NCBI RefSeq assembly: GCF_000770305.1
Contig: NZ_JNVB01000012.1
Span: 1 to 64,000 of the forward strand
Reading direction: 5' to 3'
DNA from: Erwinia oleae
GTDB lineage: Bacteria > Pseudomonadota > Gammaproteobacteria > Enterobacterales > Enterobacteriaceae
Length of the DNA stretch: 64,000 nucleotides
Shown: positions 1 to 10,257 of the stretch, piece after piece
How the letters are laid out: every line of letters begins with the position of its first letter
How positions within the stretch are numbered: position 1 is the stretch's first letter
Notes under the pieces: generated by a model
Databases searched by the model: none
The model's input: only the letters and a program-made list of their open reading frames with translations
Told to the model about the DNA's origin: nothing
Translations under genes and position numbers: made by a program

Positions 1-51
1 CGCTCTCTGCTACCATTCCGACATCTCTCCCCTTGTAAAGCAGCCTGCGTA

Positions 52-861
52 ATGAAATTTGTTTCTTTTAATATCAACGGACTACGCGCCCGTCCTCATC
101 AGCTTGCCGCTATCGTCGAACAGCATCAGCCCGACGTGATCGGCCTTCAGGAAACCAAGGTTCACGATGATATGTTTCCGCTCGAAGAGGTGGCGAAGCT
201 TGGCTATAACGTATTTTATCACGGGCAGAAAGGTCACTATGGCGTTGCACTGCTGACTAAGATGCAGCCGGTCGCGGTTCGTCGTGGTTTTGCCGACGAC
301 AATGAAGAGTCGCAGCGTCGCCTGATCATGGCCGATATCCCCAGCGCGCTTGGCAACATTACCGTCATTAACGGCTATTTCCCGCAGGGGGAAAGCCGTG
401 ACCATCCCAGTAAGTTTCCGGCGAAAGAGAAATTTTATCGCGATTTGCAAAACTACCTGGAGCAGGAGCAGCAGCCCTCCAGGCCGGTGCTGATCATGGG
501 CGATATGAACATCAGCGCGGCGGATCGGGATATCGGCATTGGCGAAGAGAACCGTAAGCGCTGGCTGCGCACCGGCAAGTGCTCCTTTTTACCTGAGGAG
601 CGTGAATGGATGGATCGCCTGATGAACTGGGGGCTGGTGGATACCTGGCGCAGCCAGAACGGCGAGGTAAGCGACCGTTTTTCCTGGTTTGACTATCGTT
701 CTAAAGGGTTTGACGACAATCGCGGCCTGCGTATCGACCTGATGCTGGCGAGTCAGCCACTGGCCGCGCGCTGCATTGAAACCGGCATTGACTATGAGAT
801 CCGCAGCATGGAAAAGCCTTCCGATCATGCGCCGGTCTGGGCGCGTTTCGACATCGAATAA
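52..861 (+). CDS. xthA: Exodeoxyribonuclease III
   Basis: AP endonuclease and 3'-5' exonuclease of base excision repair, acting in the cytoplasm. The 269-residue product has the usual length (E. coli 268) and the full endonuclease/exonuclease/phosphatase fold. Visible motifs are the N-terminal [10 protein letters not shown], the metal-binding Glu in [20 protein letters not shown] in the middle, and the C-terminal catalytic SDHAPVW. The start at [10 protein letters not shown] matches the family; no strong ribosome binding site precedes it. The 51 bases to its left hold nothing I can call. It converges with ynjH across a short gap containing a 6-bp inverted repeat. Confidence 0.97.
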   Translation: MKFVSFNINGLRARPHQLAAIVEQHQPDVIGLQETKVHDDMFPLEEVAKLGYNVFYHGQKGHYGVALLTKMQPVAVRRGFADDNEESQRRLIMADIPSALGNITVINGYFPQGESRDHPSKFPAKEKFYRDLQNYLEQEQQPSRPVLIMGDMNISAADRDIGIGEENRKRWLRTGKCSFLPEEREWMDRLMNWGLVDTWRSQNGEVSDRFSWFDYRSKGFDDNRGLRIDLMLASQPLAARCIETGIDYEIRSMEKPSDHAPVWARFDIE

Positions 862-904
862 TGAATGATGCACCTTTACCGGAGGGCCAGTCCGGTGAAG
901 GGCT

Positions 905-1300
905 TTACTTCACGGTTTGCCAGGTCAGATTGTTGGTGCCTAGCGAGCGCTCATCGCGGCTGCACTGCAACAATACGCCTTCCATTTTCACTACCGATCC
1001 CTCGGTATAGCTGCGGTTTTCATAAGTGCAGCAGCGCAGGCAGGGCGGCTGATTGCTTTGTCCCTGCGTCCACGCTTCCGGCGGCATATCCACCACGACA
1101 TCAGCATTGGGGCTGCTACCCTGCTCACTGTTGCCGCCGCCGTTATGATAGCCGCCGCCCTGCTCATAACCGCCGCCGTTGCCATAATCATCGCCCTGAT
1201 GATGCTGTGAATTACCCACGTGCAGGCTTTGATCTGCTGCGAGGAGGTGTCCGCTGAACAGCAGCGCGGCGGAGAGAACTACCCAGGCCGTTCTTTTCAT
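905..1300 (-). CDS. ynjH: YnjH-like DUF1496 secreted protein with Gly-rich insert
   Basis: Small exported protein of unknown function. It has a signal peptide (basic MKR, hydrophobic run, cleavage near LLAADQ). The C-terminal DUF1496-type part contains DVVVDMPPEAWTQGQ, a PPCLRCCTYE cysteine cluster and a later GVLLQCSRDE, and resembles E. coli YnjH. Between signal peptide and domain lies a Gly/Tyr/His/Gln-rich segment (about residues 34-63, GGGY repeats) that I do not recall in the E. coli protein. Its ATG overlaps the topB stop by one base (TAATG), so translational coupling with topB is likely. Confidence 0.8.
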   Translation of the reverse strand: MKRTAWVVLSAALLFSGHLLAADQSLHVGNSQHHQGDDYGNGGGYEQGGGYHNGGGNSEQGSSPNADVVVDMPPEAWTQGQSNQPPCLRCCTYENRSYTEGSVVKMEGVLLQCSRDERSLGTNNLTWQTVK

Positions 1301-3222
1301 TATTCTGTATCCTTCGCTTTCGCCGCTTTTCGCCGAGGCGGCTTTTTAGATGATCTGGCGGCTGGCGGCAGCCCCCGAAACGCATGGGCGGCGGGCTGCT
1401 GTCGCGCCTGTGAAATCAGGTTGTGCAGCGTCTCCACCAGGGGCGTCATGAAATCCTGATAGCGGCACTGCTTCTCACTGATTTTAGTCAACGTTGACTC
1501 CCAGTGGGCGGTCATATCCGGCCGCGCCGCCATTTCGGGCAGTGAATGAATTAACGCGCGGCCGGCGGGCGTGGCGTGTATATAGCGCCCTTTCTTCAGC
1601 AGAAAGGCACGCTTAAACAGCAGCTCGATGATCCCCGCACGGGTTGCTTCCGTTCCTAAACCATCGGTCGCACGCAGTACTTTCTTTAGATCTTTATCCT
1701 GTACAAAACGTGCGATGCCGGTCATGGCCGATAACAACGTCGCATCGGTAAAGTGACGCGGCGGCTGCGTCTGTTTTTCCACCACCTCGCCGCGTTCGCA
1801 AAGTAGCGTGTCACCTTTCGCCACTACCGGCAGCGGCGTGCCGTCGTTCTCCTCATCGCGTTCCTTGCTGCCAAGCAGCGCGCGCCAGCCCGCTTCGGCA
1901 AGAAAACGCGCTTTTGCAACGAATTTACCCCCGGCGATATCCAGCTCAATCACGCATTTGCGGTAAACGGCATCCGGGCAGAATTGCATCAGGTACTGGA
2001 TAGCGATCAGGCGATAGATCTGACTTTCCGTGTCGCTCAGGCGAACCGCGCTGCTGCGTGCGGTAGGAATAATGGCATGGTGCGCGTCAACTTTTTTATC
2101 ATCCCAGCAGCGGTTTTTACGATCGCTGTCAAAATCCCCCGGCGGCGTGAGATCGGGCTGATGAATACCAATCGCATTCAGCACCGAGTGCCGTCCCGCG
2201 AAATGTTCCGCAGGCAGATAGCGGCTGTCCGAACGTGGGTAGGTGATCAGCTTATGGGTTTCGTACAGCTTCTGGCAGGTATCCAGCACCGCCTGGGCGC
2301 TGAGGCCAAAGCGTTTCGCCGCCTCAATTTGCAGGCTGGAGAGCGAAAACGGCAGCGGTGCGGTGTCATTTTCCCGTTTGTCATTATAGCTGGTGACCTG
2401 AGCAGGCTGTCCGCTGATGCGGGTTACCACATGGTCGGCAAGCGCCCGACGCAGCAGTCGCCCCTCTTCGTCCTGATAGGGTTCGCACGCCTCGCTTGGC
2501 TGCCACAACGCAACAAAACGCTCTTCAGCCGGCGTGACGATGTGGGCTTTTACTTCAAAGTAGTCCTTTGCCACAAAGCTTTCGATCTCCTCATCACGCC
2601 GCACCACCAGCCCCAGCACCGGCGTCTGAACACGGCCAACGGAGAGCACGCCATCGTAGCCCGCGTTTCGTCCCAACAGCGTATAGGCACGCGTCATATT
2701 GATGCCGTAAAGCCAGTCGGCGCGCGCTCTGGCCAGCGCGGAAACGCACAGGGGAATAAACTCACGGTTTTCGCGCAGCCTGCCGATAGCCCTTTCCACC
2801 GCTTGCGGATTGAGATCGTTAATCAGACATCGCCGCACCTGGTCACGTTTTGCGGCAGGCATCGCCAGGTAGTCGAGCACCTCATCTACCAGCAACTGCC
2901 CTTCTCTGTCCGGGTCACCGGCGTGGATGACTTCGCTGGCTTTGCCAAGCAGACCCTCAATCACCCGAAGCTGCTTTGCCACCGACGGCCGCGGCTGTAG
3001 CCGCCACTTTTCCGGCACGATAGGCAGATCCGCCAGCGACCAGCGCGCGAAACGGCTGTTGTAGCTGTCCGGCTGCGCCTGCTCAAGCAGGTGGCCGACG
3101 CACCAGGTCACCATGTTATCGGAACCGCAGGCGATGAAACCGTCGCCGCGACGGTGAGGCTCAGGCAAAACGTCCGCTATCGCGCGGGCAAGGCTGGGTT
3201 TTTCTGCAATAAACAAGCGCAT
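1300..3222 (-). CDS. topB: DNA topoisomerase III
   Basis: Type IA topoisomerase that decatenates replication intermediates in the cytoplasm. The 640 residues start with the Toprim-type [20 protein letters not shown]; the acidic Toprim motif [10 protein letters not shown] follows, and the active-site Tyr sits in [13 protein letters not shown]. The C-terminus is basic ([17 protein letters not shown]), as in the E. coli enzyme (653 aa). The start has an AGGAAG ribosome binding site 18 bases after the selD stop, so selD, topB and ynjH look like one transcript. In E. coli gdhA separates topB and ynjH; here it is absent. Confidence 0.97.
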   Translation of the reverse strand: MRLFIAEKPSLARAIADVLPEPHRRGDGFIACGSDNMVTWCVGHLLEQAQPDSYNSRFARWSLADLPIVPEKWRLQPRPSVAKQLRVIEGLLGKASEVIHAGDPDREGQLLVDEVLDYLAMPAAKRDQVRRCLINDLNPQAVERAIGRLRENREFIPLCVSALARARADWLYGINMTRAYTLLGRNAGYDGVLSVGRVQTPVLGLVVRRDEEIESFVAKDYFEVKAHIVTPAEERFVALWQPSEACEPYQDEEGRLLRRALADHVVTRISGQPAQVTSYNDKRENDTAPLPFSLSSLQIEAAKRFGLSAQAVLDTCQKLYETHKLITYPRSDSRYLPAEHFAGRHSVLNAIGIHQPDLTPPGDFDSDRKNRCWDDKKVDAHHAIIPTARSSAVRLSDTESQIYRLIAIQYLMQFCPDAVYRKCVIELDIAGGKFVAKARFLAEAGWRALLGSKERDEENDGTPLPVVAKGDTLLCERGEVVEKQTQPPRHFTDATLLSAMTGIARFVQDKDLKKVLRATDGLGTEATRAGIIELLFKRAFLLKKGRYIHATPAGRALIHSLPEMAARPDMTAHWESTLTKISEKQCRYQDFMTPLVETLHNLISQARQQPAAHAFRGLPPAARSSKKPPRRKAAKAKDTE

Positions 3223-3240
3223 CCGGGATTTGCTTCCTGC

Positions 3241-4287
3241 TCAGCCGATAATTTCAATCAGCGCCCGGCCCGCCCGCGGCGCATGCAGCTCGCCGATGGC
3301 GGTAAGGGAGGTATTCATTACGCCTGCGCGCTCGATGACCGCCGCTTCTGCTTCAGGCGTTACCGCCAGCAGCAGACCGCCGGAAGTTTGCGGATCGCAC
3401 AGTAGCTGTCGCTGAGGTTCGCTCATTTCGCCAATCAAATGGCCGTAGCTGGCGAAGTTGCGTGCGGTTCCGCCGGGAACGCAGCCACGGGCGATGTAGC
3501 CGTCAACGCCTGGCAGGCGAGGCACTGCGCTGAACCAGACGTCCGCCTGCACGCCGGAGCCCTGGCAGATTTCGCTAAGATGCCCCAGCAGGCCGAAACC
3601 GGTGACGTCAGTCATCGCCGTCACGCCGTCAACATCGGCGAACACGGCCCCGGCTTTATTCAGCTGGCACATCACTTCCGTGGCAAGGCCAACATGTTCT
3701 GGTTGGAGCAGCGTCCGTTTCTCAGCCGTCGTCAACACGCCGATACCCAGCGGCTTGGTGAGAAACAGCTTGCACCCTGCGCGCGCTGCGCTGTTTTTCT
3801 TTACCTTATGCGGATCGATTACGCCGGTTACCGCCAGGCCGAAAATAGGCTCCGGCGCGTCGATTGAATGCCCGCCCGCCAGCGAGATCCCCGCGTCGCG
3901 GCAGACGTGGCGCCCGCCCTCAATCACCTGCTTCGCCACCGACGGCGGCAGTTTATCCACCGGCCAGCCCAGAATGGCGATCGCCATAATCGGTTTACCG
4001 CCCATGGCATAGATATCACTGATGGCGTTGGTGGCCGCGATGCGGCCAAAATCAAAGGGATCGTCAACGATGGGCATAAAGAAGTCGGTTGTGCTGATCA
4101 CCGCCGTACCGTTACCTGCATTCCAGACCGCCGCATCGTCACGGGTTTCATTACCCACCAGCAGATGCGGATCGTTGAATAACGGGCTGTCGCTGTGCAG
4201 GATCTGCTCAAGGACGGCGGGCGAAATTTTGCAGCCGCAGCCGGCGCCATGACTGTATTGCGTCAGGCGAATGGTTTCGTCTTTCAT
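3241..4287 (-). CDS. selD: Selenide, water dikinase (selenophosphate synthase)
   Basis: Makes selenophosphate from selenide and ATP, the selenium donor for selenocysteine and selenouridine. I start it at [14 protein letters not shown]: it has a GGAG site upstream and puts the essential Cys17 and Lys20 (GAGCGCK) at their known family positions; an in-frame start eight codons upstream has less support. Glycine-rich PurM-like motifs are visible ([47 protein letters not shown]). The enzyme carries Cys, not selenocysteine. At 348 aa it matches E. coli SelD. First gene of the selD-topB-ynjH series. Confidence 0.96.
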   Translation of the reverse strand: MKDETIRLTQYSHGAGCGCKISPAVLEQILHSDSPLFNDPHLLVGNETRDDAAVWNAGNGTAVISTTDFFMPIVDDPFDFGRIAATNAISDIYAMGGKPIMAIAILGWPVDKLPPSVAKQVIEGGRHVCRDAGISLAGGHSIDAPEPIFGLAVTGVIDPHKVKKNSAARAGCKLFLTKPLGIGVLTTAEKRTLLQPEHVGLATEVMCQLNKAGAVFADVDGVTAMTDVTGFGLLGHLSEICQGSGVQADVWFSAVPRLPGVDGYIARGCVPGGTARNFASYGHLIGEMSEPQRQLLCDPQTSGGLLLAVTPEAEAAVIERAGVMNTSLTAIGELHAPRAGRALIEIIG

Positions 4288-4430
4288 TTTATGGCTCCCA
4301 TCAGGCATCAACCCGCGACATGGTAGCGCTTAATGCCGACAGTAGTAAGGGCTGAGATATTTTTCCGCCGCCGTTCGCTCATTATCACCACAAAATGCGG
4401 GGCCGCTCGCAACCCCTGAGTGCAAAATCT

Positions 4431-4982
4431 TCAGAAACGGCTGACAAAAGGCGCGGTATCTGGCGGGATAACGGTGGTGGAAGACTTTAACTGCGGCGTG
4501 CCGAGGTAAAGGAAGCCGACGATGGCGTCCTGCTGGCGACAGTTGAACGCATCGCGTACGGCAGCATGTTCCGTCCACGCCCCGCTGCGCCAGACACCGT
4601 TGAAGCCCTGCGCCAGCGCGGCCATCTGCATCGCCATGACCGCGCAGCCCGCCGACACTACCTGCTCCCAGCGCGGCACTTTATGATCTTCTTCGCAATG
4701 TGCCACCACGGTGATGATCATCGGCGCGCGATACGGGGCCTTTTTCGCTTTTTCAATCGCTTTGTCGTCCATCCCGTCCGTGCGGGCTGCCTCTTCGAGC
4801 AGCGTGCTGAAACGGTCACGCCCGTCATTTTCAACAATAATGAAGCGCCAGGGCTGTAGCGTGCCGTGATCGGGCGCGCGCATACCGGCACGGAGGATAT
4901 TTTCGAGTACCTCGCCCGCAGGCGCAGGTTCACTCAGGCGTGACGCCGAACGACGGTTAACGACCAGATCCAGTGCATCCAT
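4431..4982 (-). CDS. ydjA: Nitroreductase family protein YdjA
   Basis: Small FMN-dependent nitroreductase-fold oxidoreductase of unknown physiological substrate. The 183 residues equal the E. coli protein in length. The typical FMN phosphate-binding opening is visible ([15 protein letters not shown]), followed by [13 protein letters not shown] and the C-terminal [10 protein letters not shown]. The chosen ATG follows an AGGAGG-type site; 14 in-frame upstream codons were not used. It lies upstream of selD with about 140 bases between them, as in E. coli, and is divergent from sppA. Confidence 0.93.
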   Translation of the reverse strand: MDALDLVVNRRSASRLSEPAPAGEVLENILRAGMRAPDHGTLQPWRFIIVENDGRDRFSTLLEEAARTDGMDDKAIEKAKKAPYRAPMIITVVAHCEEDHKVPRWEQVVSAGCAVMAMQMAALAQGFNGVWRSGAWTEHAAVRDAFNCRQQDAIVGFLYLGTPQLKSSTTVIPPDTAPFVSRF

Positions 4983-5167
4983 TTTTACCTCCTGATAACA
5001 CGTGTAGTACGTCCAGGCTAGCACAGGATGATGATTTGTTACAGCATTGCACTTTTTCCTGCTGACAATTTCACCGTCGCTAATTAGGATGTCATCATCA
5101 CGCTGCGGTTTGGCGAAAAGGCGACAGCGTCTTTCCCTTACCGGGTTTTTATCAAAATGGAGAAGTT

Positions 5168-7024
5168 ATGCGCACTTTGTGGCGAATCATTGCCGGTTTT
5201 TTCAAATGGACCTGGCGGCTGTTGAATTTTGTTCGTGAATTTATTCTTAATCTGTTTTTAGTGCTGTTGATTGTGGTGTGCGTGGGGATCTGGTTCCAGG
5301 TGAATCGCGCGACGACGCCGGAGCCGGTGACGAAAGGCGCGCTGGTGGTTGATCTCACTGGCGTCGTGGTCGACAAACCCTCCGTTAATAACAAGCTCAG
5401 CAAAATCAGCCGACAGCTGTTGGGCGCCAGCAGCGATCGCTTAAAGGAGAATTCGCTGTTTGACGTGGTGGATGCCATTCGTCAGGCAAAGGATGATGCC
5501 AACATTACCGGAATGGTGCTCGATCTGCGCGATTTCGCGGGCGGCGACCAGCCATCCTTACAATATATCGGCAAGGCGCTGCGCGAGTTCCGCGACAGCG
5601 GCAAGAAAATTTACGCCACCGGCGACAGCTATAGCCAGGCGCAATATTACCTTGCCAGCTTTGCTAATAAAATTTATCTCTCACCGCAGGGCAACGTCGA
5701 TTTGCACGGTTTTGCCACCAACGGCCTCTACTACAAATCACTGCTGGATAAGCTGAAGGTCAGTTCGCACGTTTTCCGCGTGGGCACCTATAAGTCGGCG
5801 GTAGAACCTTTCCTGCGTGACGATATGTCGCCTGCGGCACGCGACGCCGATGGCCGTTGGGTGGGCGAGCTGTGGCAGAATTTCCTCGGCACCCTGGCTG
5901 CTAACCGGCAGATTACCGCCGATCAGGTGTTTCCTGGCGCGCAGGGCGTGCTTGACGGCCTGCAAAAAACCGGTGGCGACACGGCCCTGTATGCCAAAAA
6001 CGCAAAGCTGGTTGATGAACTGGCCTCACGCGCGCTGGTTGAAAATGAGTTAGGTAAAATCTTTGGCTGGGACGATCGGGCCAACGAGTACAAAGGCACC
6101 AGCATTTACGACTATGCCGTGAAGGATAACGGCTCCGCTAATGGCGAAATTGCCGTTATCATGGCAAACGGCGCCATTATCGACGGAGAGGAGACGCCCG
6201 GCAACGTGGGTGGCGACACCACGGCAATGCAGATCCGCGAAGCGCGCCTGGACAAGAAAATCAAAGCGATTATTCTGCGCGTTAACAGCCCCGGCGGCAG
6301 CGTTACCGCCTCCGAAACCATTCGTGAGGAGCTGGCGGCGGCGAAGGCAGCTAATAAGCCGGTTGTGGTATCAATGGGCGGCATGGCGGCTTCCGGTGGC
6401 TACTGGATCTCCACGCCGGCGAATTACATTATCGCCAGTCCGAGCACGCTGACCGGTTCCATCGGCATCTTTGGCGTGATCAATACCGTTGAAAACTCGC
6501 TCGACGCTATCGGCGTTCACACCGATGGCGTGGCTACTTCACCGCTGGCCGATGTAGCGTTGACCAAAGCATTGCCACCTGAGATGCAGCAGATGATGCA
6601 AATCAGTATTGAAAACGGCTACAGAAATTTCCTCGGGCTGGTGGCGAAATCGCGTGGCAAAACGCCGGAGCAGATCGACCAGATTGCGCAGGGACACGTC
6701 TGGACCGGCAGTGATGCGAAAGCAAATGGCTTGGTGGATGCATTAGGCGACTTTGACGACGTGGTCACCAAAGCGGCGGAGCTGGCGAAGCTCAACAAGC
6801 CGAAACTGAACTGGTATCAGGATGAGCCGGGCTTTATGGACATGCTTTTCAGCCAGGTAGATGTCTCGATTCGTGCCGCGCTGCCTGGCGCCCTGAAGGC
6901 TTATCTGCCGGCACCGATGGCCGAAGTGGTGAGCGCAATGAAAAACCAGCCAGGTCTGTTTGATAAGATGAACGATCCGCAAAATCGTTATGCGATGTGC
7001 CTGACCTGCGCGCAGGTTAAGTAA
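5168..7024 (+). CDS. sppA: Protease IV, signal peptide peptidase SppA
   Basis: Inner-membrane serine peptidase that degrades cleaved signal peptides on the periplasmic side. It has a single N-terminal membrane anchor (about residues 23-43) and two tandem S49 domains. The catalytic dyad is at the E. coli positions: Lys209 in RVGTYKSAVEP and Ser409 in GGMAASGGYW. Length is 618 aa, identical to E. coli. AAAATGGAGAAGTT gives a good ribosome binding site before the ATG. A GC-rich hairpin with four T follows, separating it from ansA. Confidence 0.97.
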   Translation: MRTLWRIIAGFFKWTWRLLNFVREFILNLFLVLLIVVCVGIWFQVNRATTPEPVTKGALVVDLTGVVVDKPSVNNKLSKISRQLLGASSDRLKENSLFDVVDAIRQAKDDANITGMVLDLRDFAGGDQPSLQYIGKALREFRDSGKKIYATGDSYSQAQYYLASFANKIYLSPQGNVDLHGFATNGLYYKSLLDKLKVSSHVFRVGTYKSAVEPFLRDDMSPAARDADGRWVGELWQNFLGTLAANRQITADQVFPGAQGVLDGLQKTGGDTALYAKNAKLVDELASRALVENELGKIFGWDDRANEYKGTSIYDYAVKDNGSANGEIAVIMANGAIIDGEETPGNVGGDTTAMQIREARLDKKIKAIILRVNSPGGSVTASETIREELAAAKAANKPVVVSMGGMAASGGYWISTPANYIIASPSTLTGSIGIFGVINTVENSLDAIGVHTDGVATSPLADVALTKALPPEMQQMMQISIENGYRNFLGLVAKSRGKTPEQIDQIAQGHVWTGSDAKANGLVDALGDFDDVVTKAAELAKLNKPKLNWYQDEPGFMDMLFSQVDVSIRAALPGALKAYLPAPMAEVVSAMKNQPGLFDKMNDPQNRYAMCLTCAQVK

Positions 7025-7029
7025 TCAAC

Positions 7030-7058
7030 GCAGCCCGGCCTCTGGTCGGGCTGCTTTT
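7030..7058 (+). terminator. Intrinsic terminator after sppA
   Basis: Inverted repeat GCAGCCCG / CGGGCTGC, extendable through GCC/GGT around a short loop and followed by TTTT. It lies 5 bases after the sppA stop. Confidence 0.75.
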
Positions 7059-7107
7059 CCCCCGCTTTGCCCTTATACTTCGCCTTTTCGGCAAGCCAGA
7101 GTTTTCA

Positions 7108-8130
7108 ATGCAAAAAAAATCTATTTACGTGGCCTATACCGGCGGCACTATCGGTATGCAACGCTCCGAGCACGGTTACATTCCTGTTTCAGGTCACCTG
7201 CAATCTCAACTGGCGGCCATGCCGGAGTTTCATCGCGCGGAAATGCCGGATTTTACCATTCATGAATACGCGCCGCTGATTGATTCATCCGATATGACGC
7301 CGCAGGACTGGCAGGCGATAGCCGACGATATCCGGCAAAATTATGCGCTGTACGACGGTTTTGTCATTCTCCATGGCACCGACACCATGGCGTTTACCGC
7401 TTCCGCGCTCTCTTTTATGCTGGAAAACCTCGGCAAGCCGGTAATTGTGACAGGGTCACAAATTCCGCTGGCTGAACTGCGTTCTGACGGGCAGCAAAAT
7501 CTGCTTAACGCGCTGTTTGTTGCTGCGAATTACCCGATCAATGAAGTCGCCCTTTTCTTCAACAATACGCTTTACCGGGGCAACCGGACCACCAAAGCGC
7601 ATGCCGATGGTTTCAATGCGTTCGCGTCGCCTAACCTGCCGCCGCTGCTGGAAGCCGGTATCCACATTCGCCGTCTGAACACGCCGCCTGCACCCGGCGG
7701 CGCTGGCGAACTGATCGTACATCCGATTACCCCGCAGCCCATAGGCGTGGTGACAATCTATCCGGGCATTTCTGCCGATGTGGTCAGTAACTTTCTGCTT
7801 CAGCCGGTGAAGGCGCTGATCCTGCGTTCCTATGGCGTGGGCAACGCGCCACAGAACCCCGCGTTTTTACGTGAACTGAAAGAAGCGAGCGCGCGTGGCA
7901 TTGTGGTAATTAACCTGACGCAGTGCATGTCAGGCAAGGTCAATATGGGCGGTTATGCAACCGGTAACGCGCTGGCGCTGGCGGGCGTGGTCAGCGGACA
8001 CGATCTGACGGTGGAAGCGACGTTGACCAAGCTGCATTTCCTGCTGAGTCAGGATCTGTCGAGCGATGAGGTACGCCGTTTAATGCAGTTGAATCTGCGT
8101 GGCGAACTGACGCCGGATGACAAGAATTGA
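7108..8130 (+). CDS. ansA: L-asparaginase I (cytoplasmic)
   Basis: Hydrolyses asparagine to aspartate and ammonia; the low-affinity cytoplasmic type. There is no signal peptide. The N-terminal VAYTGGTIGM carries the nucleophile Thr14, and the second catalytic Thr lies in HGTDTMAFTASAL with Lys in NRTTKAHADGF. Length is 340 aa (E. coli 338). In E. coli the nicotinamidase gene pncA follows immediately; here only about 40 bases separate ansA from the convergent yeaC, so pncA is missing at this locus. Confidence 0.97.
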   Translation: MQKKSIYVAYTGGTIGMQRSEHGYIPVSGHLQSQLAAMPEFHRAEMPDFTIHEYAPLIDSSDMTPQDWQAIADDIRQNYALYDGFVILHGTDTMAFTASALSFMLENLGKPVIVTGSQIPLAELRSDGQQNLLNALFVAANYPINEVALFFNNTLYRGNRTTKAHADGFNAFASPNLPPLLEAGIHIRRLNTPPAPGGAGELIVHPITPQPIGVVTIYPGISADVVSNFLLQPVKALILRSYGVGNAPQNPAFLRELKEASARGIVVINLTQCMSGKVNMGGYATGNALALAGVVSGHDLTVEATLTKLHFLLSQDLSSDEVRRLMQLNLRGELTPDDKN

Positions 8131-8140
8131 GGATGGACTG

Positions 8141-8159
8141 AGCGGGCGTCACGCCCGCT
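8141..8159. terminator. GC-rich hairpin between convergent ansA and yeaC
   Basis: Perfect 8-bp palindrome AGCGGGCG-tca-CGCCCGCT in the gap between two convergent genes. No T-run follows on either strand, so its role as a terminator is plausible rather than shown. Confidence 0.45.
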
Positions 8160-8172
8160 GAAGGCGAAGAGA

Positions 8173-8451
8173 CTACTGCAAACGGATAGAAGTGACGTTG
8201 TCATCATTAATGCCGAACTCTTCCTTAAGCTGCTTTTTTGTTCGGGTGACGATTTCGCCACCCTTACCCACGCTCATGTGCTGCGGCGCGTCGTTATGTC
8301 GCGACTGCCACAGCATCACCAGTTGCAGGCTGTTCTCCTTTTGCTCCGGCGTCAACGCCACGCCGTCCGCCCATTTTCCGGTTTCAACCGCCGTTGCCAG
8401 CCGCTGATAGACTTCCGGCGTCATGGCGGCAATCATTTCATCAAGTTCCAT
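8173..8451 (-). CDS. yeaC: DUF1315 family protein YeaC
   Basis: Small cytoplasmic protein of unknown function (92 aa). It keeps the YeaC signature: MTPEVYQRLATAVETGKW, then DGVALTPEQKENSLQLVMLWQSRHN. There is no signal peptide or membrane segment. It starts 3 bases after the msrB stop, so the two genes form one operon transcribed away from gapA, as in E. coli. Function cannot be inferred beyond that linkage. Confidence 0.9.
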   Translation of the reverse strand: MELDEMIAAMTPEVYQRLATAVETGKWADGVALTPEQKENSLQLVMLWQSRHNDAPQHMSVGKGGEIVTRTKKQLKEEFGINDDNVTSIRLQ

Positions 8452-8454
8452 GGT

Positions 8455-8859
8455 TCAGCCTTTAATGTTATTGCCATCATCATCGGTAAAGCTTAATGAA
8501 GCGGAGTTGACGCAAAAGCGTTCACCGGTGGGCTGCGGGCCGTCAGGAAATACGTGCCCCAGATGAGCGTCGCAGGTTCCACAGCGGATTTCCGTGCGTT
8601 GCATGCCATGCGAATCATCTTCCAGGTAGCGGATCGCCTCGTCCTGATAAGGCTGATAGAAGCTGGGCCAGCCACAGCCGGACTCGTATTTGCTTTCGGA
8701 TAAGAACAGCGGCGCGTTGCACACCAGGCAGTGATAAATGCCCTCGCCTTTGTTGTGCAGGAGCTTGCCGGAAAAAGGCGGCTCCGTTCCACGCTGCTGC
8801 GTAACGTAGTGCTGGATTTCGGTTAAATCGGTTTCAGGTTTCAGGATGTCTTTGGCCAT
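8455..8859 (-). CDS. msrB: Peptide methionine-(R)-S-oxide reductase
   Basis: Reduces methionine-R-sulfoxide in oxidised proteins. The 134-residue product has the zinc-binding pairs CLVCNAPL and [16 protein letters not shown] and the catalytic Cys in [12 protein letters not shown]; the GCGWPSFY substrate-pocket motif is also present. E. coli MsrB is 137 aa. It is the first gene of the msrB-yeaC operon and is divergent from gapA. Confidence 0.97.
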   Translation of the reverse strand: MAKDILKPETDLTEIQHYVTQQRGTEPPFSGKLLHNKGEGIYHCLVCNAPLFLSESKYESGCGWPSFYQPYQDEAIRYLEDDSHGMQRTEIRCGTCDAHLGHVFPDGPQPTGERFCVNSASLSFTDDDGNNIKG

Positions 8860-8979
8860 TTTTACCGCTCTCTCGCCGTGTAAATCTGAAAATTTCAGCT
8901 ACTATTCTAACAAATGCTTAACAAGATCAGGGGAATTTTTTCTTCCAGGCAGGATCTGAAGGCAGCGCGGAAGATAAAA

Positions 8980-8995
8980 TGTGAAGTACATCACT
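8980..8995 (+). promoter_or_regulatory. Probable CRP site upstream of gapA
   Basis: TGTGAAGTACATCACT matches the CRP consensus TGTGA-N6-TCACA at nine of ten half-site positions. It lies about 150 bases upstream of the proposed gapA -35 box, in the 342-base msrB-gapA intergenic region. E. coli gapA is known to be CRP-responsive; the site itself is read from sequence. Confidence 0.7.
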
Positions 8996-9116
8996 CTTTT
9001 TACCTTTCCCCCCTTTATATTTTGTCCGGTCGGCCCAAGATCAGTGCCCAGAAGTCATTGCGAACCGCCTTTTTGGGCAACTATTCCTCGCTGAGGATTT
9101 GATTTGCCGCAACAGT

Positions 9117-9128
9117 TGAAGCGATTCC
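9117..9128 (+). promoter_or_regulatory. Cra (FruR)-like operator at gapA
   Basis: TGAAGCGATTCC resembles the Cra core TGAAWCGWTTCA, with mismatches at the fifth and last positions. It sits directly upstream of the proposed -35 box. Cra control of glycolytic genes is established; binding here is inferred. Confidence 0.4.
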
Positions 9129-9130
9129 GC

Positions 9131-9158
9131 TTGACGCCTGGCAAGGTTTTTGTAATTT
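9131..9158 (+). promoter_or_regulatory. Candidate sigma-70 promoter of gapA
   Basis: TTGACG and TAATTT are separated by 16 bases and lie 44 bases before the gapA ATG. The -35 is near consensus and the -10 is moderate. E. coli gapA uses several promoters, so others may lie further upstream. Confidence 0.5.
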
Positions 9159-9189
9159 TACAGGCAACCTTTTATTCACTAACAAATAG

Positions 9190-10197
<1,008 letters not shown>

Positions 10198-10219
10198 GCG
10201 ATGTGATGCCATTCTCTGA

Positions 10220-10242
10220 GGCGACTTCGGTCGCCTTTTTTT
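10220..10242 (+). terminator. Intrinsic terminator of gapA
   Basis: GGCGAC-ttcg-GTCGCC with a stable TTCG tetraloop followed by seven T. It sits between gapA and yeaD, so yeaD either has its own promoter or relies on read-through. Confidence 0.9.
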
Positions 10243-10257
10243 ATAGCAGGGTGACTC

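Noticed and set aside
878-896. Inverted repeat between xthA and ynjH as a terminator
   Set aside because: Only a 6-bp stem (ACCGGA/TCCGGT) and no T-run on either strand.
1984-3000. 338-codon plus-strand frame inside topB
   Set aside because: Antisense shadow of topB with no ribosome binding site or recognisable domain.
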